The notes under the pieces are model-generated. The model was not told the DNA's origin. It did no database searches and saw only the letters and a program-made list of their open reading frames with translations. A stretch of 64,000 bases of DNA, taken from DATFVA01 sp963774455 (GTDB lineage Bacteria > Bacteroidota > Ignavibacteria > Ignavibacteriales > Ignavibacteriaceae). Every line of letters starts with the position of its first letter. Position 1 is the stretch's first letter. Made by a program: the position numbers and the translations under genes. Below, piece after piece: positions 26,093 through 35,563 of this stretch. The stretch lies in assembly GCA_963774455.1 (NCBI GenBank), contig CAVZFD010000005.1:434001-498000 (forward strand). Reading direction: 5' to 3'.

Positions 26093-26587
26093 TCAGCCTG
26101 ATGCTCTCATACCCATTTCCCTGTCGAGCAGGAACAAGCCGTTTTTATTATCTCCCACCATTTTAATCTTATCAAGGATGTTTATTGCAGTAGCTTCTTC
26201 TTCAACCTGCTCAGTAACAAACCACTGAAGATAAGTATTAGTTGCATGATCCTTTTCAGTTATAGTAAGATCAACAATATCATCAACAGATTTGGTGACT
26301 TTTTCTTCATGCTTCAGTGTCTCTGAAAATACTTCTGCGGCATCTTTCCATTCACTTTTAGGGGCTTCAATCTTAGAAAGGCTTATGCGGCCGTTCCTCT
26401 GGTTAATATAACCGTAGATTTTCATTGCATGACCGTACTCTTCTCCTGACTGAACTTTCATCCAACGGGCGAATCCGTTCAGGTTCTCCGACTCAAAATA
26501 GGCTGCCATAGCCAGATAAAGGTAGGAAGATGAAAATTCAAGGTTCATCTGGGCATTCAAAGCCTTCTGGATTTTATCTTTTAACAT
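26093..26587 (-). CDS. ftnA: Ferritin (non-haem iron storage)
   Basis: This is a 24-mer iron-storage protein, 164 residues. The ferroxidase-centre residues E17, E50 and H53 are all in place (MNLEFSSSYLYLAMA, GEEYGHAMKIYGYI), and the second-half glutamates lie in LKHEEKVTKSVDDI and FVTEQVEEEATA. The C-terminus FLLDREMGMRASG is typical. It is a ferritin rather than a bacterioferritin, since no haem-ligating Met in the usual place is evident. AGAGGG precedes the ATG. I saw no clear Fur box upstream. Confidence 0.95.
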   Translation of the reverse strand: MLKDKIQKALNAQMNLEFSSSYLYLAMAAYFESENLNGFARWMKVQSGEEYGHAMKIYGYINQRNGRISLSKIEAPKSEWKDAAEVFSETLKHEEKVTKSVDDIVDLTITEKDHATNTYLQWFVTEQVEEEATAINILDKIKMVGDNKNGLFLLDREMGMRASG

Positions 26588-26729
26588 AGTTATCCCTCTG
26601 TATTTATTAGTTTAATATATATTGTATATAAATGTAAGAAATAATAGGTGCGGCAACAAATTATGGGGAGACATCCTACTGAAAACCGTCAGGATAATTA
26701 ATTTCTCCCCTATTTAAGACGAATGGAGG

Positions 26730-28235
26730 TTAATGGTTTCCTTTATACTTAATCAGGCCGCTGCCATAACTTGCCAGCCAGAGATTATTTGATTCATCTT
26801 CTGCCACATCATAGATACGGTTACTCTCCAGGTTTGAATTAGATGTAGTATAGCTTAGGAAAGCACCATTATACCTTGACAGTCCTCCCTCCGCATTAGC
26901 AAACCACAATAGGCCGTTGTGATCTTTAATAATACTAAGAACATTTTTACTTGGAGTTCTGAAAAACGTTTTCCAGTATACAGGACCATTAAAGTAGGAA
27001 CTACCGCCATCATTACCTGCTAAAGGTCCTGTCCCAATTCCAATGCCAATCCATGGAGTATCTTCCATGCTAAAAGTTATACATTGAATATTATTATTCG
27101 GAAAACCAAACCATCCGCCGCTTCCGGGCAATCCGCTTCCCCGCGGCGCCGAATTATATGCATCATAAGTTTTCCATAATGAATCAGCATAAAATTTGGT
27201 TATGCCGCCTCCTCTGGTACAGAACCACTTTGTTCCATCCGGTCCTACTGCAACAGAATTAATATCATTTATACGCAGCGGTGAATTAGAACTATTATAA
27301 ACAATCCAGTTTACCCCGTCATATTTTACCACTCCGGCATTCTTCAGACCTATCCACATAGTTGAACTGTTTTCAAAAGCAACAGAAACTACATTATTAT
27401 CAGGCAGGCCTGAATTTGAAGCATTATAAATCGTCCAGGTTTCACCGTTTATTTTGACAAGACCATTTTCAGTACATATCCATTTATTTTGTTGAGCATC
27501 CACGACAATATCATTTACACGATCTGCAGGCATCATTGAATTATTTGTATTAAAAAGTTTCCATACATTATTTTCATATTTTATCAAACCGTCAAAACCG
27601 CCTGCCCAAATGATGTTTCCATCTGCGGCAACACAGGTAAGGTAATCTGTTGGTATAGGTATACCGTGTCCGGTGTTATAATTCACCCAGGTAAGGGTAT
27701 CCTTCAGATTAATGCTGATCCTTGATGTCTTGTCACTTCTTACCTGAACCATAGAATTTGAATGCCAATACCCGTTCGCCTCAAGTCTGATAGAATATTC
27801 CCCAGGCAGAAGATTACCTAAAGTTACAGGAGTGGTTTTGTCTATAAGCGAATCATTTATAAAAATTGCTGCATCCCGGGGATTAGAGTCAATATAAAGA
27901 TACCCCCGCATAGTAGGGTTATTAATAAAATCAAAAAATATACTGCTGGTTGAATTTTTATTTACAGTTACGATTTCAGATGAATCTTTATAAAGTTTAA
28001 GTTTGAGAGTTACCAACTGATTACCATCATCGAGGTATGGTATAGTATCAGGCGTAAAATAACCGGAATTTTTATTGTTTATAAAAATTGCTGCGTGGTC
28101 AGGTACGGATCCTATATAAATTTTCCCCGAATTCTGAGGAGGTTCCTCCGGCTTCGAAACCGAGATTTCTTGTTCACAGGAATTAACGTGAAGAGCAAAT
28201 AAGAAAATTACAGCAGAATAAAATACTTTTTTCAT
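26730..28235 (-). CDS. Lipoprotein with PEGA domains and a two-component-regulator-type propeller
   Basis: The 501-residue protein has a lipoprotein signal peptide with lipobox NSC (cysteine near 20). Two PEGA-like beta-sandwiches follow: about 38-105 (KIYIGSVPDHAAIFINNKNSGYFTPDTIPYL) and 108-175 (GYLYIDSNPRDAAIFINDSLIDKTTPVTL). From about 190 to the end are repeated propeller blades of the kind found in hybrid two-component sensors (KWICTENGLVKINGETWTIYNASNSGLPDNNVVSVAF and several similar units). No transmembrane or kinase part is present, so this is a surface or periplasmic propeller. It is the last gene of a TonB receptor operon, 10 bases after the DUF4249-like gene. Confidence 0.78.
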   Translation of the reverse strand: MKKVFYSAVIFLFALHVNSCEQEISVSKPEEPPQNSGKIYIGSVPDHAAIFINNKNSGYFTPDTIPYLDDGNQLVTLKLKLYKDSSEIVTVNKNSTSSIFFDFINNPTMRGYLYIDSNPRDAAIFINDSLIDKTTPVTLGNLLPGEYSIRLEANGYWHSNSMVQVRSDKTSRISINLKDTLTWVNYNTGHGIPIPTDYLTCVAADGNIIWAGGFDGLIKYENNVWKLFNTNNSMMPADRVNDIVVDAQQNKWICTENGLVKINGETWTIYNASNSGLPDNNVVSVAFENSSTMWIGLKNAGVVKYDGVNWIVYNSSNSPLRINDINSVAVGPDGTKWFCTRGGGITKFYADSLWKTYDAYNSAPRGSGLPGSGGWFGFPNNNIQCITFSMEDTPWIGIGIGTGPLAGNDGGSSYFNGPVYWKTFFRTPSKNVLSIIKDHNGLLWFANAEGGLSRYNGAFLSYTTSNSNLESNRIYDVAEDESNNLWLASYGSGLIKYKGNH

Positions 28236-28245
28236 AGTTCAAACA

Positions 28246-29211
28246 TTATTGCAAACCGGGAATATATCCGTATGATCTTATATAATCGGGGTTGATAAAT
28301 CCCCCTGTCTGCTGTTTAAGATAAGATCCGAATACTCCCAATCCCCCCGAAATGTTAGTAAAATCGGATTCATCAATCCTGATAGTATAGTCATCCAGAA
28401 AACCGTTAAGAGTTGAATAATATTTTGATAAATTCTCATCAAGTACAAGCAATTCAAATATACTTCCTAATATAGTATAATTTGATTTATTATCATCCCC
28501 CAACGATATTTGTGTAAATGCTGAATCCAGATAAGCATTCGAAATACCAACACTATTATTACGTGTTGGTATTGAATATTTAGGGACTAATTTCCCACCC
28601 TCCCGTACATATTTTATGGGAACCTCTTTTTTATATAAAACCTCTTCCCCGTTCTCCATTTTCATATAGAAGAAAGAGAATCTTGGAATATACCACCCGA
28701 TATTTAGGTTTGATGCCCAGCTAAAATAAAAATGACTATTAGCCTGGGCAGGTATTTTTTCTGCAGAAGTATCCGATTGTACCCACTCTACGCCCTGCGG
28801 CATTTTAGTAAATCCTCTCAAAGTTTTTCCATTTTTCAGGATGGCTTCAATCTCAAATTCTTTCTGATCGTTCGGAATAAAATTATCAAGATAAAAATAA
28901 TGAAATGGCGAATTGTACCTGCTTGTATCCGTTCTTATTATGGAAGTATCTCTCATAAAGTAGACGCTGTCACCCTGCCATATGCGTATCAATGCCGTCT
29001 CAATAAAAGGATCTGTATGATTTACTCCCGCGTCATAACCTTGTACATCATAGCTTTTTGATATGGTGGCTGTCTGGTAAGAAGTGTCGCCGCGAATTAT
29101 GCATGTAAGTATATATTTATCCTGATAATCACCTTTAGGACTAAAATTTTCTTCACAGGAATAATTAACTATCATAAAAATTATCAGAATAGCAGGAAAA
29201 TATCTTTTCAT
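28246..29211 (-). CDS. Lipoprotein, DUF4249-like partner of TonB receptor
   Basis: The 321-residue protein begins MKRYFPAILIIFMIVNYSCEENF, with lipobox YSC. The following YILTCIIRGDTSYQTATISKSYDV and the overall beta-rich layout resemble the DUF4249 family, whose genes commonly follow a TonB-dependent receptor in Bacteroidota. The gene overlaps the receptor gene by four bases, which supports a functional pair at the outer membrane. DUF4249 membership is recognised by pattern only. Its role is unknown; a surface accessory comparable in position to SusD is inferred. Confidence 0.6.
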   Translation of the reverse strand: MKRYFPAILIIFMIVNYSCEENFSPKGDYQDKYILTCIIRGDTSYQTATISKSYDVQGYDAGVNHTDPFIETALIRIWQGDSVYFMRDTSIIRTDTSRYNSPFHYFYLDNFIPNDQKEFEIEAILKNGKTLRGFTKMPQGVEWVQSDTSAEKIPAQANSHFYFSWASNLNIGWYIPRFSFFYMKMENGEEVLYKKEVPIKYVREGGKLVPKYSIPTRNNSVGISNAYLDSAFTQISLGDDNKSNYTILGSIFELLVLDENLSKYYSTLNGFLDDYTIRIDESDFTNISGGLGVFGSYLKQQTGGFINPDYIRSYGYIPGLQ

Positions 29212-31442
29212 ATTTCAACCTTAATAGAAGCTGTTGGAAGGATGGGAAGCATGTTGACCCTTTGTCCGGAATCTCTCTCAAAATAAAAGATGTTTTTGCG
29301 ATCATAAACATTAAGGATATTCGCGCTCATCTCAATTTTTAAAAAACCGAGTTTGAAGGATTTAGTGATTCCTATGTCCATTCTGTGATATGTAGGCAGC
29401 CTGCCGAGGTTAGGATCACCCAGCAGTGTGAAAGGCTGATAGTATCCATAGAGACCGTTATATGAATCAAAAAGATCATCAAAGTAATACTTATCATAAA
29501 ATCCGACTATCTGGGTAAACGGCAATCCTGAATTAAAGAACCAGCTTATACTTGTTTCCCATCCCGAACCCAAATTAAATGTCAGGTTTGAATTTATTGC
29601 ATGCCTTGAATCATACCGTGGGTACGAAACCCATCCATTTATATTTCTATAAGACCAACTCAGAGAATAGGAAGCAGTGAATTGTACAAAACTCTTTATA
29701 TATTTAAACAAAAATTCGGCTCCATAAGATTCACCACTGGCCTGGACGAGGTCGGGGTCACGGTCGGATGCCTTATCCGGATTAAGTTCAACTGTTCTTT
29801 TCAAATCCTTGTAATAAACCTCTGAGCTGAAGGAGATACCGTCGGGAAGAATAAGTTCAAGTCCCCCCACGTAGTGTATTGCTACAGGAACCTGGAGATA
29901 CTCAGGAACTATTGACCATGGCTCAAACAATGAGATAATTTCTTTTTCGTTGGAAAGCGTTATCAACTCCTGGGTATAAATTCCCCAGGCGCCTTTCAAT
30001 CTTAGCCAGGGAAAAATGGCATAAGTTAAGTTTACTCTTGGTTCAAAGAAGGGAGCGTGCTGTTTGGTTAGCGAAAGCAGATTTATCCTGGTACCTATGT
30101 CCGCTCCAATACTCTCAAACCTCAGAAATCTATACTTAGCATATATACTAAAATGAAGAGCCTGTTCTGCAAGAGCTGATTTATTACCCTGAAGATTTTC
30201 AAAACTATAATCGGTTTTGACCGACTTCAGCTTGTATCCCACCCTGATCTCATCGCGGCTCTCATAAACATTTGTAAAATCCGCTTTAAGAGTAATATCC
30301 CCGATCGAATTTTTTCTCTCCCTGGCATTGCTCAACTTTGGATCAATAGCACCGTCGAATGAACTGACCGAAAAATTTACTTCGGAGTATATTGGTACAT
30401 CCTCCCAGGCCTGGAACCAGTAAAATCCATATAAATTATTATCCCAACTGTAATCTGCTTTTTCAGGATCATCATTTTTCAGTCCGTCGTGACTATTAAA
30501 TCCCTGCAAAGCAAATTTCGTTAGACTTTTCGTATTTGAAGTTGCATAATTTACCTTGGCTGATAAATCATAAAAGTTGAACGGGGCATCTTTATAATTA
30601 ATAAATTTCCGAAGGACCTGATCAAATAAACTTTTCCTGCCGGTGATCATAAAAGATCCACCGGGTATAGGACCCTCCACAGCGGCTTTTCCTGTTAAAA
30701 AGCTAAGCGTACCATTAGCGCTGTAACGGTTTTTATTCCCATCTTTTGTTATCATGTTGAGTACCGAAGAAAGTCTGCCTCCGTACTCAGCTGTAAATCC
30801 TCCTTTATAGAACTCCACTGCATTTATCATTTCAGGATCGATTATGCTAAACAATCCCAGCGCATGGAAAGGATTATAGACAGGAATATTGTTTAAAAGG
30901 ATCAGGTTCTGATCACTAGCGCCTCCGCGTACATAATACCTCGCGGATATATCCCCGGTAGACTGGACACCGGGGAGAAACTGCAACGAGCGGAAAATAT
31001 CAGTTTCAACACCTCTGGGAAGCAATTCCAGGTCCCTGACATTCAGTTTCTGCAGCCCCAGATCGGTTTCATTGGGATGATTATATTTCTCCCCGACTTT
31101 TTCAATTTCCTGAAGTCTGATAGTGCTTTCATTCAAAGGGACGTATATCTGGGTTACTTCGTTAGCCGCAATAAAAACAGGGATATGCTTTGTGATATAT
31201 CCTACATATGTTACCCGGATGCTGTACTCACGGCCGGCAGGGATCCCGGTGATAGTGAAACTGCCTCTTAAATCCGCTGATGCACCAAGAGAAGTTTCTT
31301 CAACAAGAATATTTGAATACGGTAAAACCTCACCGGATAAAGAATCAGTTACAAATCCCCTGAGTGTACCAGTTTTTTGAGCATAAACTGAATAACTTAA
31401 GGTTGGAAGAAGGAGCAGAATAAGAAAGTATTTAGAGTTCAT
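29208..31442 (-). CDS. TonB-dependent outer-membrane receptor with carboxypeptidase-regulatory-like domain
   Basis: This is a second TonB-dependent receptor of the window, 744 residues from the ATG at 31442 (MNSKYFLILLLLPTLSYSVYAQ, a clean signal peptide). A TTG at 31460 would add six residues without better initiation signals. Domains are a regulatory-like sandwich (about 25-110, GTLRGFVTDSLSGEVLPYSNILVEE), a plug (about 125-235, FRSLQFLPGVQSTGDISARYYVRGGASDQNLILLNNIPVYNPFHAL) and a barrel ending in SIKVEI. It heads a three-gene operon with a DUF4249-like lipoprotein and a propeller lipoprotein. The plug shares its wording with the receptor at 6412, showing they are family members. Substrate unknown. 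Confidence 0.88.
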   Translation of the reverse strand: MNSKYFLILLLLPTLSYSVYAQKTGTLRGFVTDSLSGEVLPYSNILVEETSLGASADLRGSFTITGIPAGREYSIRVTYVGYITKHIPVFIAANEVTQIYVPLNESTIRLQEIEKVGEKYNHPNETDLGLQKLNVRDLELLPRGVETDIFRSLQFLPGVQSTGDISARYYVRGGASDQNLILLNNIPVYNPFHALGLFSIIDPEMINAVEFYKGGFTAEYGGRLSSVLNMITKDGNKNRYSANGTLSFLTGKAAVEGPIPGGSFMITGRKSLFDQVLRKFINYKDAPFNFYDLSAKVNYATSNTKSLTKFALQGFNSHDGLKNDDPEKADYSWDNNLYGFYWFQAWEDVPIYSEVNFSVSSFDGAIDPKLSNARERKNSIGDITLKADFTNVYESRDEIRVGYKLKSVKTDYSFENLQGNKSALAEQALHFSIYAKYRFLRFESIGADIGTRINLLSLTKQHAPFFEPRVNLTYAIFPWLRLKGAWGIYTQELITLSNEKEIISLFEPWSIVPEYLQVPVAIHYVGGLELILPDGISFSSEVYYKDLKRTVELNPDKASDRDPDLVQASGESYGAEFLFKYIKSFVQFTASYSLSWSYRNINGWVSYPRYDSRHAINSNLTFNLGSGWETSISWFFNSGLPFTQIVGFYDKYYFDDLFDSYNGLYGYYQPFTLLGDPNLGRLPTYHRMDIGITKSFKLGFLKIEMSANILNVYDRKNIFYFERDSGQRVNMLPILPTASIKVEI

Positions 31443-31656
31443 CTGGAATCGGAGTAACAATCAATTTCAAAGGGGCCATAATACTTTGATTTCATTTCCA
31501 CTCAAAGCGGCCCTTTTGGCAATAGCAGGGCAAAATTAAGTTAATTAACCCTTTATAACAAGATAATTCTGGTCTTTGATTACTTTACTTTTATAAAGAG
31601 TTTTACTCAGTCATAATTTATCAATTCCACTTTTTTCTTACCTTTTTATTCGGAAC

Positions 31657-31674
31657 GCAAATATTTATATTTGC
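31657..31674. promoter_or_regulatory. Palindrome overlapping a probable promoter -7 box of the helicase gene
   Basis: GCAAATA (31657-31663) and TATTTGC (31668-31674) form a perfect inverted repeat around TTTA. Within it, TATATTTG at 31666-31673 matches TAnnTTTG. It lies 24 bases before the helicase start. No clear upstream box was found, so the promoter call is weak. Confidence 0.4.
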
Positions 31675-31697
31675 ATCTTAAAAATTAGAATGGATGT

Positions 31698-33881
31698 ATG
31701 GTAAACCTAAAAGAATTAAATAAAGAACAAAAATCAGCCGTTGAATACCTTGACGGTCCACAGATGATTGTTGCAGGTGCCGGATCCGGAAAAACCAAGG
31801 TTTTAACTTATAAAATTGCACATCTAATTGATAAAGGTTCCCCGCCCGAATCTATACTGGCACTAACCTTTACAAACAAGGCTGCAAATGAGATGAAGGA
31901 GAGGATCCGACAGCTAATTGGAAGCAAGGCAGATTCTATATGGATGGGAACATTTCACTCAATATTTGCAAGAATTCTCAGGATAGAATCCAGATATATC
32001 AACTACGCACAGAACTTTTCAATTTATGATGCCGAAGATTCTCTCTCGCTTGTACAAAATATAGTATCAAACCTGAATATAGATCTCGATGCAATAACCC
32101 CCAATTCAGTTAAACACAGAATTAGTTTCATGAAAAACCATATGCTAATGCCGGCTGAGTTCAGAAGAAAACATAAGGGTGAGTTCATTGAGGAAAAGAT
32201 TGCAGATATTTACGACGAATATCAAAAGAGACTGGTCGCAAATAATTCAATGGATTTTGAAGATCTCCTCCTTAAACCTATTGAAATGTTCAACTCTAAT
32301 CCTAAAATATTAAGCAAGTACAAAAAGAAATTTGAATATATACTTGTGGATGAATTTCAGGATACGAACAAGGCCCAGTATGAACTGATTAAACTTCTGG
32401 TCACAAAAGATGGAAAGATTTCGGTTGTCGGAGACGATGCCCAGAGCATCTACAGCTGGCGGGGTGCAAATATCGGGAATATGATAGATTTTCAGAAAGA
32501 TTTTCCAAGGTATAAAATATTTAAACTGGAGCAGAATTACCGTTCAACAAAAACGATTCTGGCCGCAGCTGATTCTGTTATTAAAAATAATAAGGAGCAG
32601 CTGATCAAAACTTTATGGACAGAAAATAATGACGGTGAACTTCTTACCCTTGTTAAATGTGCCGATGAGAAGGACGAAGCTTTTCAGATTGCAAAGTTCA
32701 TAAAACAAGAAATTTCAAAGAAGAAGCTGTCGCTCAAGGATTTTGGCATACTATATAGAACTAATGCTCAGTCGCGTGCACTGGAGGATATTTTCAGAAG
32801 AGAAAAAATTCCTTATACCATAGTCGGCGGCATCGAATTCTATAAGAGGAAAGAAGTAAAAGATATTGTAGCTTATCTCAGGGTACTTGCCAACCAGGAA
32901 GATGAGGAAAGCTTATTGAGGATTATGAATTTTCCTCAGAGAGGTATCGGCAGTACGACAATTAAAAGGATGATTGCCTTTGCCCGCAGACATGAGATTT
33001 CTTTATTTGAAACAATGACAAGGGTATTTGAGGTCATTGATATCAAAGAAAGGATACAGAAGAACGTAAAGGGTTTTAAGATCCTGCTTGATAAATATAC
33101 TGAACTGAAGGACAAACTGTCTGTCGGTGAACTATCACGTGCACTCGTTGACGATCTTGGCGTTCTGAGAATGTTTAAAGAAGAGAATACGCCTGAATCG
33201 CTCACCAGGTGGGAGAACATAAACGAACTACTTTCTGCTCTAAGTGACTTTTCGAACTCGAATGACGATGCTAAATTAGAACAATACCTGGAAGACGTAT
33301 CGCTGGTTGCCGATATTGATATGTATGAGGACGAAAAGAATGTTGTTACAATGATGACAATTCACAGTGCAAAAGGACTTGAATTTCCTATCGTTTTTGT
33401 GACAGGATGCGAGGAGGATATCTTTCCTCTTTCTAACCGTTTCAGCACAGAAGCTACGGTTGAAGAAGAAAGAAGATTATTCTATGTTGCCGTTACCAGG
33501 GCAAAACAAAAAGTGTATATTTCTCATGCAAGAAGCCGTTACCGTTTCGGCGAAGTCGCCTACCAGAGCCGTTCAAGATTTATCGATGAGCTTGAACCTG
33601 CCACTTTAATGGAAGTGAATGGGGGAATAGGCAGGAAGTCTTCAAACCGTAAATCAAAAAAAGAAATGTATTATGAATATTTTGAGAATGTCGATTACGA
33701 AGATTTTAACCAGGATAACCGGTCATTAAGGCCCGGAAGCAAGGTTATGCACGATAAATTTGGTTTGGGCAGGGTGACGCAGGTAACCGGATCGGGAGAT
33801 ATGCAGAAGGCAACGGTTATCTTCGAAGGGAATAATGTTAAACAGCTGATGTTGAAGTTTGCCAAATTAAAAGTTTTATAA
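31698..33881 (+). CDS. UvrD/PcrA-like DNA helicase
   Basis: This is a superfamily 1A helicase of 727 residues that unwinds DNA 3' to 5' in repair and replication-fork maintenance. Motif I is AGAGSGKTKVL, motif II ILVDEFQDTN, motif III GDDAQSIYSWRGA, motif IV LEQNYRS, motif V TIHSAKGLEFPIVF and motif VI FYVAVTRAKQKVYIS. The C-terminal region includes GSKVMHDKFGLGRVTQVTG, the RNA polymerase-interacting Tudor-like tail typical of PcrA/UvrD rather than Rep. The length is normal for the family. It stands at the start of a rightward unit with the phosphofructokinase gene 46 bases later. Confidence 0.92.
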   Translation: MVNLKELNKEQKSAVEYLDGPQMIVAGAGSGKTKVLTYKIAHLIDKGSPPESILALTFTNKAANEMKERIRQLIGSKADSIWMGTFHSIFARILRIESRYINYAQNFSIYDAEDSLSLVQNIVSNLNIDLDAITPNSVKHRISFMKNHMLMPAEFRRKHKGEFIEEKIADIYDEYQKRLVANNSMDFEDLLLKPIEMFNSNPKILSKYKKKFEYILVDEFQDTNKAQYELIKLLVTKDGKISVVGDDAQSIYSWRGANIGNMIDFQKDFPRYKIFKLEQNYRSTKTILAAADSVIKNNKEQLIKTLWTENNDGELLTLVKCADEKDEAFQIAKFIKQEISKKKLSLKDFGILYRTNAQSRALEDIFRREKIPYTIVGGIEFYKRKEVKDIVAYLRVLANQEDEESLLRIMNFPQRGIGSTTIKRMIAFARRHEISLFETMTRVFEVIDIKERIQKNVKGFKILLDKYTELKDKLSVGELSRALVDDLGVLRMFKEENTPESLTRWENINELLSALSDFSNSNDDAKLEQYLEDVSLVADIDMYEDEKNVVTMMTIHSAKGLEFPIVFVTGCEEDIFPLSNRFSTEATVEEERRLFYVAVTRAKQKVYISHARSRYRFGEVAYQSRSRFIDELEPATLMEVNGGIGRKSSNRKSKKEMYYEYFENVDYEDFNQDNRSLRPGSKVMHDKFGLGRVTQVTGSGDMQKATVIFEGNNVKQLMLKFAKLKVL

Positions 33882-33927
33882 ACCTGAATTAATTATAAGA
33901 GTAAGATTGAAGAAGGAGTCGAAAGAG

Positions 33928-35307
33928 ATGTCAATTGCACCAAAAAAGCTTGCTATATTGGTAGGAGGAGGGCCCGCACCCGGAATAAATAGTGTGATAG
34001 GTGCTACTACAATCAGGGCAGGACTGGAAGGTATAGAAGTAATTGGAATCAGGGATGGATTTAAATGGCTTATGCAGGGAGATATTACTCATACAAAAAA
34101 TCTGACTATCCAGAATGTAAGTCGAATTCATTTCCGTGGGGGATCATATATCGGGATCTCTCGATCGAATCCAACCAAGGATAAAAAACTCCTGGAGAAT
34201 ACTGTGACCTCTCTCCTCAGGCTAAATGTTGATAAACTTATTACCATAGGTGGTGATGATACTGCATACAGTGCCCTGAAGGTAGATGAAATGGCTGCAG
34301 GAAGAATTAAAGTTGTCCATGTACCAAAAACAATAGATAATGATCTTGACCTGCCTCATGGTATTCCTACTTTCGGGTTTCAAACGGCAAGACACATCGG
34401 AGTCGAAGTAGTTAAAAATCTGATGGTTGACGCACAGACTACCTCCCGCTGGTATTTTGTCGTGTCTATGGGAAGAAAAGCAGGACACCTTGCTCTTGGG
34501 ATAGGTAAAGCTGCCGGTGCTACACTGACAGTAATTCCTGAGGAATTCCCCGGACCTACTATAAAACTTTCACATATGGTTGATGTCCTTGTTGGAGCAA
34601 TTGTAAAAAGAATGAGTTACGGTAAGTCTGACGGAGTTGCTATACTTGCTGAAGGTTTAGTAGAACACCTTGAACAAGCTGACCTCCAGGCTCTTGTTGA
34701 TGTGGAAAGGGATGCGCACGACAATATCAGGATCGCTGAGATTAATTTCGGTGAGATTTTAAAGTATAAAGTACAGGAAAAACTGAGAACTTTTAATCTT
34801 AAGGTCACTATAGTTGCAAAGAATATAGGCTATGAGCTGCGATGCGCCGACCCGATTCCTTTTGATATGGAATATACAAGGGATTTAGGATTTTCCGCCG
34901 CCCAGTTTATGCTTAATGGTGGCTCGGGTGCAATGGTTTCTATTCAGAACGGACATTTTGTTCCTCTTTATTTTAAGGATATTCTTGATCCTGTTACAGG
35001 AAAAACCAAGGTCAGAATGGTCGATCCCTCATCCGAATCCTTTTATATCGCCCGCCGTTATATGCTGAGATTGAGCCAGGCTGATTTCGAAGATCCGCAC
35101 GAACTTGCCAAGTATGCGGCTACTTGCGGAATATCTCTCGAGAAATTCAGGGAACAGTTTTATTATTTGATTGAAAATGACAGGCTTTATAAAAATCTTG
35201 AAAACGGAAAATTCGGTTTGGCTGCAACAGAGACTAACAAAGCCTTTCTACCTGGTGAGAAGGATACTAACGATCAGGAAGAAATAAACGGTATAATACA
35301 GCACTAG
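33928..35307 (+). CDS. 6-Phosphofructokinase, probably PPi-dependent type
   Basis: The enzyme phosphorylates fructose 6-phosphate at C1 in glycolysis. The ATG at 33928 is used because AAGGAG lies at 33912-33917; the frame extends to a TTG at 33907, but the Shine-Dalgarno fits only the later start. The 459-residue protein shows LVGGGPAPGINSVI, ITIGGDDTAYSA (108-113) and HVPKTIDNDLDLP (131-143), the last containing the catalytic Asp. In well-studied enzymes GGDD plus a Lys in PKTID go with PPi use, whereas ATP enzymes have GGDG and PGTID. Both PPi-type residues are present (second Asp of GGDD; K134). Some ATP enzymes of the same clade share part of this, so the donor is inferred. Confidence 0.85.
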   Translation: MSIAPKKLAILVGGGPAPGINSVIGATTIRAGLEGIEVIGIRDGFKWLMQGDITHTKNLTIQNVSRIHFRGGSYIGISRSNPTKDKKLLENTVTSLLRLNVDKLITIGGDDTAYSALKVDEMAAGRIKVVHVPKTIDNDLDLPHGIPTFGFQTARHIGVEVVKNLMVDAQTTSRWYFVVSMGRKAGHLALGIGKAAGATLTVIPEEFPGPTIKLSHMVDVLVGAIVKRMSYGKSDGVAILAEGLVEHLEQADLQALVDVERDAHDNIRIAEINFGEILKYKVQEKLRTFNLKVTIVAKNIGYELRCADPIPFDMEYTRDLGFSAAQFMLNGGSGAMVSIQNGHFVPLYFKDILDPVTGKTKVRMVDPSSESFYIARRYMLRLSQADFEDPHELAKYAATCGISLEKFREQFYYLIENDRLYKNLENGKFGLAATETNKAFLPGEKDTNDQEEINGIIQH

Positions 35308-35425
35308 TATAAGCTGTTGTCTCAAAAATCTGAATTCATCCTGCCTTAGCCTGTCGAAGACATACGTTGGGAATATACTTTAGCAAGGCACACAACGGAA
35401 ATAATAGTTATAACAAGCACCGCTT

Positions 35426-35539
35426 TTATTTCTTTTTCCGTTCGGATCTCATTACCCTTGTAAAGCAATAGCTTGTAAGCACAAAAATAGATCCCCATGC
35501 CATAGATATAAAAATAATTCCCTCTGTCGATAATCCCAT
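35426..35539 (-). CDS. 37-residue single-helix membrane peptide, NSS transporter small subunit (MetS-like)
   Basis: A short frame begins at an ATG (35537-35539) preceded by GAGG with five-base spacing, 24 bases after the stop of the sodium-dependent transporter. The product is 37 residues: a short polar start (MGLSTE), one hydrophobic helix of about 20 residues containing MAWGSIF, and a basic tail (RSERKKK). In other bacteria a peptide of this size and topology, MetS, is encoded right behind an NSS-type transporter and is needed for its activity. Position, ribosome binding site and topology all agree here. It is too short to be found by ordinary length cut-offs. Confidence 0.75.
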   Translation of the reverse strand: MGLSTEGIIFISMAWGSIFVLTSYCFTRVMRSERKKK

Positions 35540-35563
35540 ATAAACCTCAGAATTCTAATTAAA

